64,000 nucleotides of DNA from Globisporangium splendens. Its lineage: Eukaryota; Oomycota; Peronosporomycetes; Pythiales; Pythiaceae. A program made the position numbers and the translations under genes. The notes under the pieces were generated by a model. It saw only the letters and a list, made by a program, of their open reading frames with translations. It did not search any database and was not told the DNA's origin. The stretch spans positions 1 through 64,000 of the forward strand of contig VFIW01000157.1 in assembly GCA_006386115.1 (NCBI GenBank), written 5' to 3'. How positions within the stretch are numbered: position 1 is the first letter of the stretch; each line of letters begins with the position of its first letter. Below are positions 34,401-45,118 of the stretch, piece by piece.

Positions 34401-35560
34401 GGAGACTTTTGGGTGAAAGCAAATTGATACCATGATACGACCACCCTCGTTGTCTGAAGCAGCTCCACTTGTTCTCTTCACGTCGAACCATCTCGTCACA
34501 GTCGTCCCTGATGTGTCAACCGCAAGCTGTAGAGGAAGAACCGCGAATCCTGCCATTGATTGCAAGAAAAGTCAGCCATCGCAACAAAGCAGAGGCAGCA
34601 ATTTGGGCAAAAGAAAGTCTCACCGACAGCTCCGCGTGTGCCCACCAAAGGATCATCGATAATCTGCAGAAAGAGCAGCAATCTCTCGCGCGTTGTGTCT
34701 GTGTGTTTCAAATGCACTGGAGCATTCCACATAAAATCCGGTCCGATCGCCGCTGGCGCGAATATCTGCTCTTCATATGGTACAAGCTGGATCATAAGAG
34801 ACGCGCGCCCGACTCGAAAAAGGCTGGTGACCGGTAAACCTTCAGCTTTGACAGGAGTGACCGTGAAAACGCCCGGTCGAGCTGAGATGCCAAATGTTGA
34901 ACGCGCCTTGTTCACTACGTGGGCTTCTTGAACTGAACAGACTGAAACAGCACTCTTCCTTCTGGCAGACGCAATAGCAAAATCATCAAACAAAAGATAA
35001 TAACAAGCGAGGCTGAACGCACTTCAACAGCAAAGAGTGGAGAAGAAATTGCGTGTTCGCATACCTGAAGCGAGACGAACCGCTCGCAGTCAACGCAGTA
35101 ATCGTGTACGGACGCACTTCGAGGATGTCGCCTTCCAAAATGACATCATCCACATTCGAGTGCAGATACAAATCTACACGTCCACCGAAAACGATAAACA
35201 GTCAAATCACACACACACGCCTTATAATCATTAAAATGCACAGTGTCCTTTCACAGTACCTTTCTCGAGCCTCTGGCTGCGCAGCCCCACGATCTCCTGC
35301 TGCAGATTCTCATTCGGGTATTTCTTGCGCAACTTGATCTTCGTGAGCTCCAGCAGGCTTTCAACGGTGTCATGCGCTGCGATACGCAGACGCACGAAGC
35401 GGTGGTCGTGCACGACCGTGCAGCTCAGCACCTTGTCGCTCGCCGCGCCTTCGTCATCCGCGTGCAGCTGCCGCACAGCCACACCGTCGCTGTCGCTTGC
35501 CGTGCTGCTGCCTACGCTTGAGCCACTGCTCTGTAGGCTGCTGTTAGTGTCATCTCTCAT
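31493..35560 (-). CDS. C2-domain transmembrane protein with C-terminal PH domain (MCTP-like)
   Basis: Nine exons join in phase on the minus strand: 35560-35260, 35173-35065, 34961-34624, 34549-32382, 32308-32216, 32154-32029, 31959-31915, 31849-31684 and 31602-31493, giving 1151 residues. Order: a ubiquitin-like N-terminal fold, C2-like regions, and a hydrophobic hairpin (CCIYIPGAHLPFLLAFGV). Then comes another C2-like region, a further transmembrane segment (TLLVLVLAIAGCVWFYFVP), and a PH domain split over four small exons (AGYLWKQGEGLFNTWQ, ERYCAIRSGRLEYW and onward). Multiple-C2/transmembrane proteins tether membranes at ER contact sites, and a PH domain would add lipid binding. The MCTP label is tentative. 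An alternative in-frame start lies at 35593. The last exons overlap misleading plus-strand frames. Confidence 0.82.
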
Positions 35561-35593
35561 GGCGGCGCTTTCTCCGCCGCGATGGCGCCGCAT

Positions 35594-36422
35594 GAGGCAC
35601 GCAGAGAGAGACTCGTGTCTTCTGTGTGTTCTTTTCTGAATGTTGAAGCGACGATTCGTGATCTCATCTGAAAGGGGAACGGTTGCTACTTGAGGGGAAG
35701 AACTTGACCTTGCGCGCGAAAAGGGACGGGCCAAGAGCATTACCGCATCAAAAAATTGAAAAAGGTTGCAATTTGAGAATCCTCTGATTGTGCAATTCAA
35801 CCCATGTGAAGCAGAATGGCATCTTCGGTTTGGCATTCAGCAAGAGCGCAGCGCAATGCGAGGAAGCATGTCGCCACATGTGCGTTAGCGGCAGCGGTAA
35901 GGGCGGTTATAGAGGATCATCGCGCCTTATTTCACCAATGGTATGGAGATCAGAAGACGGACAGACGCGGAGAAAAGAGCACACGCACAAGCCCCGAGAG
36001 AGTGACGCGATCGTAGCCTGAGTGCTGGAGAAGACACAGAACGACTCGGGAGAATTTCTGGCGGGTAGAACAGAGTGTCATGTCTGAGACTCGCCCGCGC
36101 GACTTGCTGTTCTTTGCGTGCGCTACTTTGTTCTTCGTGTCACTGAACTTTGCTTTCCCTCTCACTCTATACCACTAAATCGCAGGATAGTGCAGCAGTG
36201 ATCAAGTGAGGGTGATGAGGTCTGTTGCCTCAGTCGGCTGTGCTACAAAATCTGCTGCGTGAACAATGGAAGGCGTGTCGGAATACCTGTGGATCTTGAT
36301 CGACAAACGGCTTCATATCAAGCTTGAGATGGTTCACACAAGTATTGGGTTAAAAGATCAGACTCTACATGGAGCGACATCTATAAAATGAATATGGGCT
36401 CTCACTTCGAAAGCAAATCCGA
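35594..36422. other. Intergenic, no gene seen
   Basis: Upstream of the C2/PH gene and downstream of the TMEM242-like gene. Short frames only, none recognisable. Confidence 0.5.
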
Positions 36423-37342
36423 TCATGCAGCGTTTTCAGGCTTCGCCGGCTTCTCTTCGGCTTTTTCGTCGAAAAGCGCAGCGAGTTCGCGCAATTCGGT
36501 CAGCTCACTCACAGAGTCTTGCTTGTGCTCTTTTGGCTGCAAGAAGAGAAGAAAAAGGAAACAAGGCAGCAAATGTGAGAGTCTAATTGCAGCTCGAGTG
36601 AAAATGAGCAATGCTGATGAGCGCTCATCGTACCTCAATGTGCAGTGCTCGCGTCACACCTTTGCGCATTCGTGGGAACACGTCTTCCATGCGCTCGCGG
36701 AATTCAGTCACCTAAAAGAGCACACATGTGTTAAAACGATCCATTGATATGCTGCCGATGCGAAGATACAAACAAGATACCCACGTTGCGCACACCAAGG
36801 ACCGCTCCCATCCCAAATAGCAACACCAAACACCCTGATACCGACACAATCGTCCCACCAGCAAGCGCCTTCCAAGCTGCCGCGCTCGGTGTGACGGGCT
36901 TGTGAAGACCGAGTTGGCGTTCCAACAATGTGGCTTCGCGGATCACAGGTACTTTGTCTTTTGCTGCCACATTGCTCGGTTGGGTCGTCGTTTGCTTTTT
37001 GCTCTTGCTGGAGAGCAGAGCTTTCTCTTCCACCTCAATGCGTCGCTGCTTTACAACCCCATAGTAGAAGCCTGTGCAATCGAGGGCACCACGTAAACAC
37101 AAGCACACACACGTTGAGCTCTCCAGGGTCACGCAACATCCACCATGCCATCCGCAGACTCCGTATCGACGAATGAGCGTAACCAAAGAGCTACGCGCAG
37201 CAATGAGCGCGATATCCAAGGCGAGAGCCAACGCACCTCCTCCCAGCAGTGCAACGGCGCCTAGTTGAACGGCGCTGGTCGCGAACGTCGCCACGCGCGG
37301 GTCCGTCTCACGCGGATCCGACTTGCGCTGTTCGTCCGCCAT
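36423..37342 (-). CDS. TMEM242-like mitochondrial inner-membrane protein
   Basis: Four exons (37342-37237, 37071-36785, 36711-36634, 36536-36423) join in phase to 194 residues. Two hydrophobic segments are visible, VQLGAVALLGGG and, after an Arg/Lys-rich loop, AGGTIVSVSGCLVLLFGMGA. The second runs into LGVRNVTEFRERMEDVFPRM, which parallels the LGVxxxxxFRxKMQxIFP region of animal TMEM242. In animals TMEM242 helps assemble the ATP synthase c-ring and associates with complex I assembly. This family assignment rests on the second segment and the motif after it. The gene shares a 198-base upstream region with the divergent 5'-nucleotidase gene. Confidence 0.75.
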
Positions 37343-37540
37343 TTTCGTCTTGCTTTATTGAGCTGTGAGCAATTTTTGACCGACAGAAAGGGGCTTCTAT
37401 TCGGGTCCACTCGGCAACAGCATAGTTTAGCCAATCACACAAACCATCACGACGTTTCGGTGCGTTGCAGCCAGTATGGATGCATTCGGCAAACTGGGCA
37501 GCTACCAAGCACCAGGCATACACACCAGTGCGTCGTCGCG
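37343..37540. promoter_or_regulatory. Short bidirectional promoter region
   Basis: Only 198 bases separate the start codons of the TMEM242-like gene (minus) and the nucleotidase gene (plus). Both promoters must be packed here, perhaps as one bidirectional unit. No specific motif is assigned. Confidence 0.45.
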
Positions 37541-40500
37541 ATGCTGTCGAAGCGCAAGAGCCTGAACGACGACCTCATCATCTGGCACGGCATGAGCGTG
37601 CACAACATCTCCATCGCGGTGACTTCCGGACTGCCGCTGGAAGTGCGGCGCCGCAAGATTTGGCTCGACGTGCTCACGGCCGAGGTCGAGAAAAAATCCA
37701 AGAGCATCGTCGCGCAGGTGCGTGACAACTTTTTGCTATTATTTGCATATGTGCTGGTGCAGCCGTCATTGCTGTTCTGTGAGCTGAAACAGCCTCCTGT
37801 GCCATATAGAATTTCGCGTTTTCGACGCGTGGCAACTTTGCCAACTTCAGCGCCTTGGGCGATGCCATCGTATCGGAAGAGGACCTGTCGTTCGTGAACA
37901 TACCGATGGAGATCCGCGTGGACGAGATCGTCGATTCCCTGTCCAAGAACCTGCCGATCCGAGTGGATCGATACAACTCGTCCATCGTAAGACAAGCTTT
38001 GATTCAGATCTGGTTGCATTCGGATCACGACCTGTACTGACTGAATTTGTTCTGATGGGATCTCTGCTGCAGATCAATTACCTCGCGGCGATCATCGCGT
38101 CCGAAATGAAAGACAACAAGGAGGCGACCAAGATCCTATCGTTTCTCCTCTACCGCGAGCAAATCCGGTCGAATCGGCGGCCGTGCATTCCTACGGGAGC
38201 CGAGGCATTCCACATCAACCGCGATATCATTGAATCCTGCATCAACAACAAAGTGAGTGGTGATTGTCTTGGTAGAACCGAACGAACCGACGAGTGGCTG
38301 TCATAATGACGCATCCTCTTTGTGATGACAGGTTCCTAATGTCTACAAACACATGCTGATGCTCGAAGTGGATCGAGATACCGTCTGGAAGCTCTTTGAA
38401 GTGTGCCTATCCGAGTTGCTCCCTTTGGTGCTGCGCGTTCGCTTCATCGATCTCGCGCTCGTGAAAGGCTGTGTCGTGTTTGTGTCGGTGATGCTGGTAT
38501 GTGTTTATCTTTATTGCGTAGGTGCAAGCGTGAACTTAAATCTCTTGGACTTGGATGTGTGTGTCCAGGCTTACATCGAATGGCGGCAAGAAGCATTTTT
38601 GCTGACGTCTTCGGCTGCAGAGTTTGTCGCACTGCTGAAAGATAACCACAAGTTGTGGATGAACGACGACGATTTGGAAATGTTCTGGCAGAAATGCATC
38701 GATGCGCACGACTACGCGTTTCTCACGTCGTATATCCACACGGCATCGTTGATGCGCTTGAAGAGCATCACGATGGCCAAGCAACGCGAGTCGACTGTGC
38801 CACTTCTTCGCCAGTTCCAGCAAGAGATCTTCAACATCCGCAGCTATTCATGGATCGGCTTTGATGTGGATCATACGCTCGTAGAGTACAAGCTGCCGTA
38901 CTTGCTTAACGTGTCCTTTGAGCAAGCAGCAAAGAGCTGCAACAGAGTTTCATTGGACTGCGCACGATGGCGCCTGCCGTGTGGCTTCCCGAGATTGCCC
39001 GACGTGGGGTCGCAATTGACACGTCTCGAGGCAATTTCCTGCACGTAACAGAAGAAGGCACGATCCTGCGCGCGTACCATGGCTCGCACGAAGTGTCCTA
39101 CTTCAGTATCAGCCTCCTGTATGGAGACTACAATAGTCAGGATCTGACGATCTCGTCGTCCAAGATGATCTACCTGTACACTGCAGCCGACATTATCTTT
39201 GCACCGCTCTACGCTTGGATTGTCGACGCTTTTGATTCTGGGGCGGTAAGCAGATCGATCAGTTCACAATTCATGTCGTTTTGCTGTTGCTCACAAACAT
39301 GCTTGTGGCTCGCAGATCGTGACTGACGAGCTTGGAGCGTCGTTGTATCTCGTTCCAGACATTGAAGATACCGAGCAAGACAACCCGAACGATCCGTTCC
39401 TGGCGAACCAATTGGCGTATATCTCACTGAGTACGTTTGCATTGCGGGCAACGAAGACGTACTACGCGAACAGCTTCTGGAAAACGATTTGCTCCAACCC
39501 AGAGCTGCTGATCCAGCCGAATCCAGATATCCGAAATGTGCTGGAGATGCTCAAAGAAGATGAGATCAAGAAGCTGTTTATTCTCACAAATGGATCCTGG
39601 ACCCACTGCAACGAGGTGATGAAGTTTGCTGTCGGCAAAGATTGGCTCACGCTGTTTGACATTGTGCTGACGGAGGCGAAGAAAGATCTTTTCTTTGACG
39701 AAGTGAACGACACGCCATTCTCTGTAAGTGGAGTATTGTGGTGATCCTACGTTGCCATCGTTTGATTTTCTTGCTGCTATGTGTCTCTATCCAGGAAATC
39801 GATCCTGAAAGCTCGTCTCCCCTTCAAAAGAGAATGGTTAGGACGCTGGAAAGGAATAAAATCTACGCGCATGGCAACCTTCAAGGCTTGATGGAGTTTA
39901 TCAAGAGACACAGGCAACCAAATGGACCGCGACCGGACTTCTTGGAGAAGCAGGTATCTCTTACTTCTCATTGCGGACCTACTATCTCTTGAAGAGGCTG
40001 ATTGATATACTTCAACACTTTCTTCGTGAATATGCCAGCAAATTTGCTACTTTGGTGACCATATTGTGCAAGACACGCTGCTTCCATCCAAGCATACGAC
40101 GTCGTGGGATCTCGTCGCTGTTATCAAAGAAATCCAGAATCTCTACCAACCAACAGAACGCGTACGTATGCGTGCGTTTCGATTCTAAATGCACGGTCAC
40201 CACCCATGTCACGTGATTTATCCGCCTGTCTTTCACTAGGACGAGCGAATGTCGCCTGTGCTCTCGTGGTTCGGCTGGTTATTCTCCCGCGAGACCGTGC
40301 GTGTATCCCCTGACGTGTACTCGCTGTTCTTCTTCCTCGGCATGAACGGCTCGACGTCGCATTTCGGCAAAAAGGTGTGCGCGGCCGCGACGATTTGCCT
40401 GCCGTCCGTGGGGAAACTCGCTCGCTACGAAGGGACCGTGAAGGTGTCGATGATCCAGCACGGGCTCGGGCGGTACTCGACGAGCAGCGAGCTCAAGACG

Positions 40501-40548
40501 CTCTCCAAGCGCGTATCGGCCAAAGTGCGCTCCATGAAGAAAAAATAA
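37541..40548 (+). CDS. HAD-superfamily cytosolic 5'-nucleotidase (one frameshift)
   Basis: The HAD signature GFDVDHTLVEYK (nucleophile Asp and acid/base Asp) and later FILTNGS and CYFGDHIVQD mark a HAD 5'-nucleotidase of the NT5C2-like group, which dephosphorylates purine nucleoside monophosphates. Nine exons: 37541-37717, 37810-37986, 38073-38252, 38332-38496, 38569-39245, 39316-39723, 39795-39953, 40039-40161 and 40240-40548. Exon 5 is one base short. The frame used up to about 38930 gives way to the frame that encodes WLPEIARRGVAIDTSRGNF. The spacing between the two motifs fits the human enzyme only if a base is missing, not if a 35-base intron is removed. With that base the protein would be 791 residues. 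A long N-terminal extension precedes the catalytic region. Confidence 0.85.
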
Positions 40549-40680
40549 AGTCGGCAAGATACAAGATGATCCAATTACTATTATGAGCTTTGCAGACGAA
40601 ATGGCTTTGCTTTGAGATACGGCGCTTCCTGCTCGGTTGTTTATATCTATTTCTCTGTGCCGAATGCATGGCGCTTGCGG

Positions 40681-41033
40681 TTATTCGCGTGCCTTTTTGT
40701 CCATGTTTTTCCACATGGACGCCGAGCGCTTAGCCTTTTCCTGGTCGTCCTTGGACGTCACGCCTGCGCGCTCGTGCGCCTGGATGCCCATGCTGCTGTA
40801 GAATGGCAAGTACACATGCAGCGTCCCTGCAAGCATACACACAAGAGCAAGATGAAGACACACAGTGCATGTTGTCGCATTAGTTTCTGCAATGCTTCGC
40901 GACCTGGTAACACTACAGCAGCACGCGGAGACACAGCACAGCAAAGCGCTGTAGAGCAGTGTGTGGATAGCGTACCGACGACGCCGGCGAGCGTGGCGAC
41001 GAACCCGAGCACGAGCTTCTGTTCCTTGCGCAT
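40681..41033 (-). CDS. 67-residue single-pass membrane protein, unknown
   Basis: Two exons (41033-40976 and 40826-40681) with good splice sites join at a split Gly codon. The protein starts MRKEQK, has one hydrophobic segment (LVLGFVATLAGVVGTLHVYL), then a polar Lys-rich tail ending in MWKNMDKKARE. This layout is common in small mitochondrial inner-membrane proteins, but I recognise no family. It is convergent with the nucleotidase gene (132 bases between stops) and divergent from the K+ channel gene (418 bases). Confidence 0.65.
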
Positions 41034-41451
41034 GTTGGCAGATTGGAGGTCTGTCGTTTGGTCTCTTGTTGATTTGCGTGGTTATGCACTTGGCTCAAAA
41101 GGTTACGGTCGAGGTTACTCTCTCCCAAAACACGGTAGGTATTGGAGATGTCGGTACAACAGTGATAATCTGTTTAAAAGAGCAGCGACAAGGATCTAGT
41201 GTACCTCCGAATTCTTTTAGAAGAGTGCTGCAATTTCTCCTATTATGACGGGTCAATTGACAAATATTTGCCGGGTGTTGACACCCATGTGCTTCCATTT
41301 TGGCATGCACTGAACGCAGCCGAGACGAGACGCACCCTCAGATGGCTACACTTTCAGACCATTCCACGCCATCTCCTGCAGCAGTTTCGCTTTCGCCGAT
41401 TTCGCGCTTCCTCACTCGCCGCCTCTCTGGTTCGTCAGTTCTTCAATCGCC

Positions 41452-44400
41452 ATGCGGGTGCGTCGTAAGGACGCACGCGTGGAAGAAGAAGACTGGACCA
41501 AGAAGCGATGGAGCATCACTGCCTCTGGTGGCATCGCAGCTTCGCAGGCCGCGCGCTTCGTGCGCGAGCGCTCGCGCCACATCGCACACAAAACAACCGG
41601 CATCAGCAGTTCGCGCCTGAGCCGCATCCTCCTGGGAAACGACTCGTGGGAGGTCTTCGAGGGCATCCCCAAGCACTTTTCGTTCCGCGCACGAGTGCGC
41701 ATGAAGCTCACGTTTTCGTCGCTCGGCATGGCGTGGGAACTCTTCCAGACGGCGTTCGCGCTCGTCGTCTCGGTCCTGTATGTCGCGCAGACGTACTACC
41801 CGACGATCAACACCGACGACTTTGATCTCGCGGCGCTCGTCGTGTTCTCGTCGGATTACCTGCTGCATTTGTACTGTTGCGACAACCGGTGCGTTACTAG
41901 GATGTATTGTGCCCTGTTTGCATGTATCACACCAAGTGAAGGTCTCACATAATTGTGGTATGCAGCCTCAAGTTCGTGTTCAACTTCATGAGTCTCATGG
42001 ACGTGCTCACGATCGTCCCGGCGATTGTCGACCGCGTGAACCGCCACAATGGACAGAACAGACTCCCGTTTCTCCGATTTATCCGCGTGTTGCGCTTGCT
42101 GCGGCTCATCCGGCTGCTTCGTGCTTTCCGTACAAAGCTGTAGTCGCCCTCAGCAACTTGAACATTGTTCCTTTGTCGCTTGGTATGTTGATGTAGCTGT
42201 GCAGAAGCAGATCCACACGATCGTGCTGCTGCTCACATCTATTGTGTTCATCTCAGCGGGTGTGTTCCACGCCGTCGAGAGCAGCGATCGACTCGCTACT
42301 GATCCAGAGCTCACGTTTGGTCAAGCGCTTTACTTTATCCTGGTGACCATCGCGACCGTGGGCTACGGCGACATTTCTCCTTTGACAACTGGTGGCAAGG
42401 CGGTCGCCGCTGGCGTGATCATCATCACGTTCACGATCATTCCGACCGAGTTGTCGCGCCTGACGCAGCTCATGTCGCTCCAGTCGCAATTCCGCAAAGT
42501 GTACCAGCCCGTGATAGGGAACCCACATATTCTGATCGTCGGTCACGTCTCGGAGCCCCGCTGTCTGCTCGATTTCTTCCGCGAACTGTACCACCCGGAC
42601 CGCATGCTCAAGAACGGTGTCGTGAACTCGCTCAATGACCTGCCGTCGGTCATTGTGGGACCGGACGAGCCGAATGAAGGCACGATCGACCTGTTGGACC
42701 ACCCGATGCTGCAGAACCGTGTCACGTACATCAAAAGCTCGGTCATGTCGGAGGAAGACTTGTGTCGCGTTGGCGCCGACATCGCGCGCGCGTGCTTCGC
42801 TTTGGTCTCGAAATCTAGCACCGACGCCGAAAAGACCGACCAGGAGACCGTGTTGAGGCTGCTTGCCGTGCGCAATTACAACCCGGACCTGGAGATCTAC
42901 ACGCAGATCGTAAGTCCCGTGCACTCGGGGTACATCAGCGGCGTCGACGCCAATCACGTACTCTGTTTGGACCAGATCAAGCTCAGTCTCATGGCCAAGT
43001 CCACGCTGTGCCCAGGGCTGGTCGCGTTGATCAGCAACCTCTTCCAGTCCTCCGTGATCTCAAGCGTCGAGCAGCACAGCGGCTGGGAAAAGGAGTACAT
43101 TGAGGGACTTGCACTCGAAATCTACGCCACGGTGCTCTCGCCGGCGTTCTTTGGGCTGACATTCGCACAAGCGTGTGCGATCCTGTACGAGATCTCGAAC
43201 GGCGAGATCATTCTTCTCGGTGTGTATGATCGAGGCAAGAGCGCAGCGAAGTCGCCGCCAAGCACTCCAGTGTCTGAGTCACAGTCAGCCAAGCGCAAGA
43301 AGCTCCCGAAAAAGCTCCCGAGGCTGAAAGTCCGGCCGTTGCTACGCAAGAACTCGTTCGTGCAATCGCAGCCTGGCTCCGTCATGATCATCAACCCAGG
43401 GAGCATGATGCTCCTTGGTGCTGGCCAGATCTTGTACGTCATGAGCGAGAGCAAAAAGCTCACGCAAACGACCTCGATTTTGAATCTTCTCAAAGAGTGG
43501 CAAAGCGCTGGAAACTCGTTGCCTTTGCCGACCATGCTGCCGACGAGAAAGCCATATCCAAGCGCGACGCAAACAACGGTTTCGTTGCCGCATCCTACAC
43601 CTTTGGTTCCACAGCAGCCGCACGACCATGAAACCATCAATCTTCGTTTCGCTAGGCGTAGTGAAGCCGATGTGATCATCGACGACGCGAGTAGCGTGAT
43701 GAATGGCGGCGAAGAGATCTGCAACCACATCATCGTTGTCTCAGACTTGGATCATGTGTCGATCGAGGCGTTTGTCCGCATGCTGCGTCTGGAGCGCCAC
43801 GTCAAAGGCAGCGAGGACTACCATCCGATCATCTTTCTCTCGTGGTCCACCAAGAGTCCCGTGATCGCGGCTCGCGTGCTGCAAAAGTTCGCGGACGTGT
43901 ACTTAATGCTGGCGACCCACGATTCCAAGACCGAGTTGCTCCGCGCCAATATCTTGACTGCGAAAAGCTGCGTCTTGCTCGCTGACAAGACTGCGATCCA
44001 GCAGCTCGATGGCGAAGTTGTCGACGGCAAGACGATTTTTCACTACCTCGCGATCTTGAGCATCCAGGAGGAGTACGGGATCGACGTCATGTCCGAGTTC
44101 ATGCCGCTGGTCGAGCTCACGATCCCGCGAACCATGAAGATCCTCGACATGGAGATGAAGAAGCGCTTCAAGGCGTCCATGCTACGGCAGCAAGAGCTCG
44201 ACCAATTGCAATTCGTGGCTGCATCCTCTGACAACCCCAAAGACGATCTCGTCAAAGTCGTCGAAGCTGAAAACGATCGGCAGCACCACAAAATCAAGCG
44301 CGCAGGCAAAACATCGTGAAAAACATGTACCAGCAAGGCGCTGAGAACATCAGCACGATCGAGACGCACATCAAACTGCAGCAGCGGATCCAGTACCGTC

Positions 44401-45011
44401 GCTCGATGATCCGTCGCCAGCAAGCGCTGATCGAGAAGGCGTACTTCGAATCCGGTGGCACGTCGGTGCTCCCCTTTTTCGCAGCTGGGTACGGCTTCTC
44501 CGTCGACATTTTCGACAATATCCTGTGCCAGAGCTTCTTCACACCAGGCTTGATCCGATTCATCTACGAGCTGCTGTTCTCGGAGAATGGTCAGCCATTC
44601 ACAAAGGAAGGCGGCGCTCGTGCACACGACCACCATGGCAGCAAAAGCCAGCAAGGCAGCCACGAAAATCGAGATCCGGACGACACCAAAGTCGCCAGCT
44701 TGCTCGTTCAGATCCACGTACCCATAGCGTTCGTTGGGAGCACGTTTGGCGCCATGTTCGCGCACTTGATCACAAAAGAGGACACTGTAGCAATTGGACT
44801 CTATCGGAGACGGGGAACACAGTACGCGCTTCCATACGTAGCTGCTGGACCTGCGACCGACACGATTCTCGTAAGTGACGATATGGTCTTCGTTCTCGCT
44901 CAGCCAGAAGCACTCAAACGCGAACAAGCGAGTCGAGCTCGAGCGATGGAGCAGCAACACCACGTGAATCACTCCATTCCAGTGCCGGAGCCGCAAAGCG
45001 ATACTTCATAG
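41452..45011 (+). CDS. Slo/BK-type potassium channel with two RCK domains (one frameshift)
   Basis: Exons 41452-41888, 41966-42129 and 42197-45011. S1-S3 are recognisable. S4 is RFIRVLRLLRLIRLLRAF, with a regular Arg at every third position. The pore carries TVGYGD (about 42355). A cytosolic tail of about 800 residues contains an RCK1 domain (PHILIVGHVSEP) and an RCK2 domain whose end (LYRRRGTQYALPYV) matches animal BK channels. I see no Asp-rich calcium bowl at the expected place after FDNILCQSFF. Near 44306 the frame changes by one missing A in an A-run (ggcaaaacatcg). Downstream sense is clearly RCK2, so this is a small lesion or a consensus error. The restored length would be 1138 residues. 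The 67-base intron inside the S4-S5 region is phase-checked. Confidence 0.9.
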
Positions 45012-45118
45012 TCGTCATGAAATGCCTGTCTACAAAAAGTCACTACTCGAGACAAAACCGTATGACAACAGACTCAGCATCCTATACATTACCATCCATT
45101 GCTTGCTCTCGGTTTCTT

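Noticed and set aside
38910..38944. 35-base GT-AG mini-intron in the nucleotidase gene
   Set aside because: It would restore frame but removes residues needed for the normal spacing between HAD motif and the RRGVAID region, and it is far shorter than other introns here.
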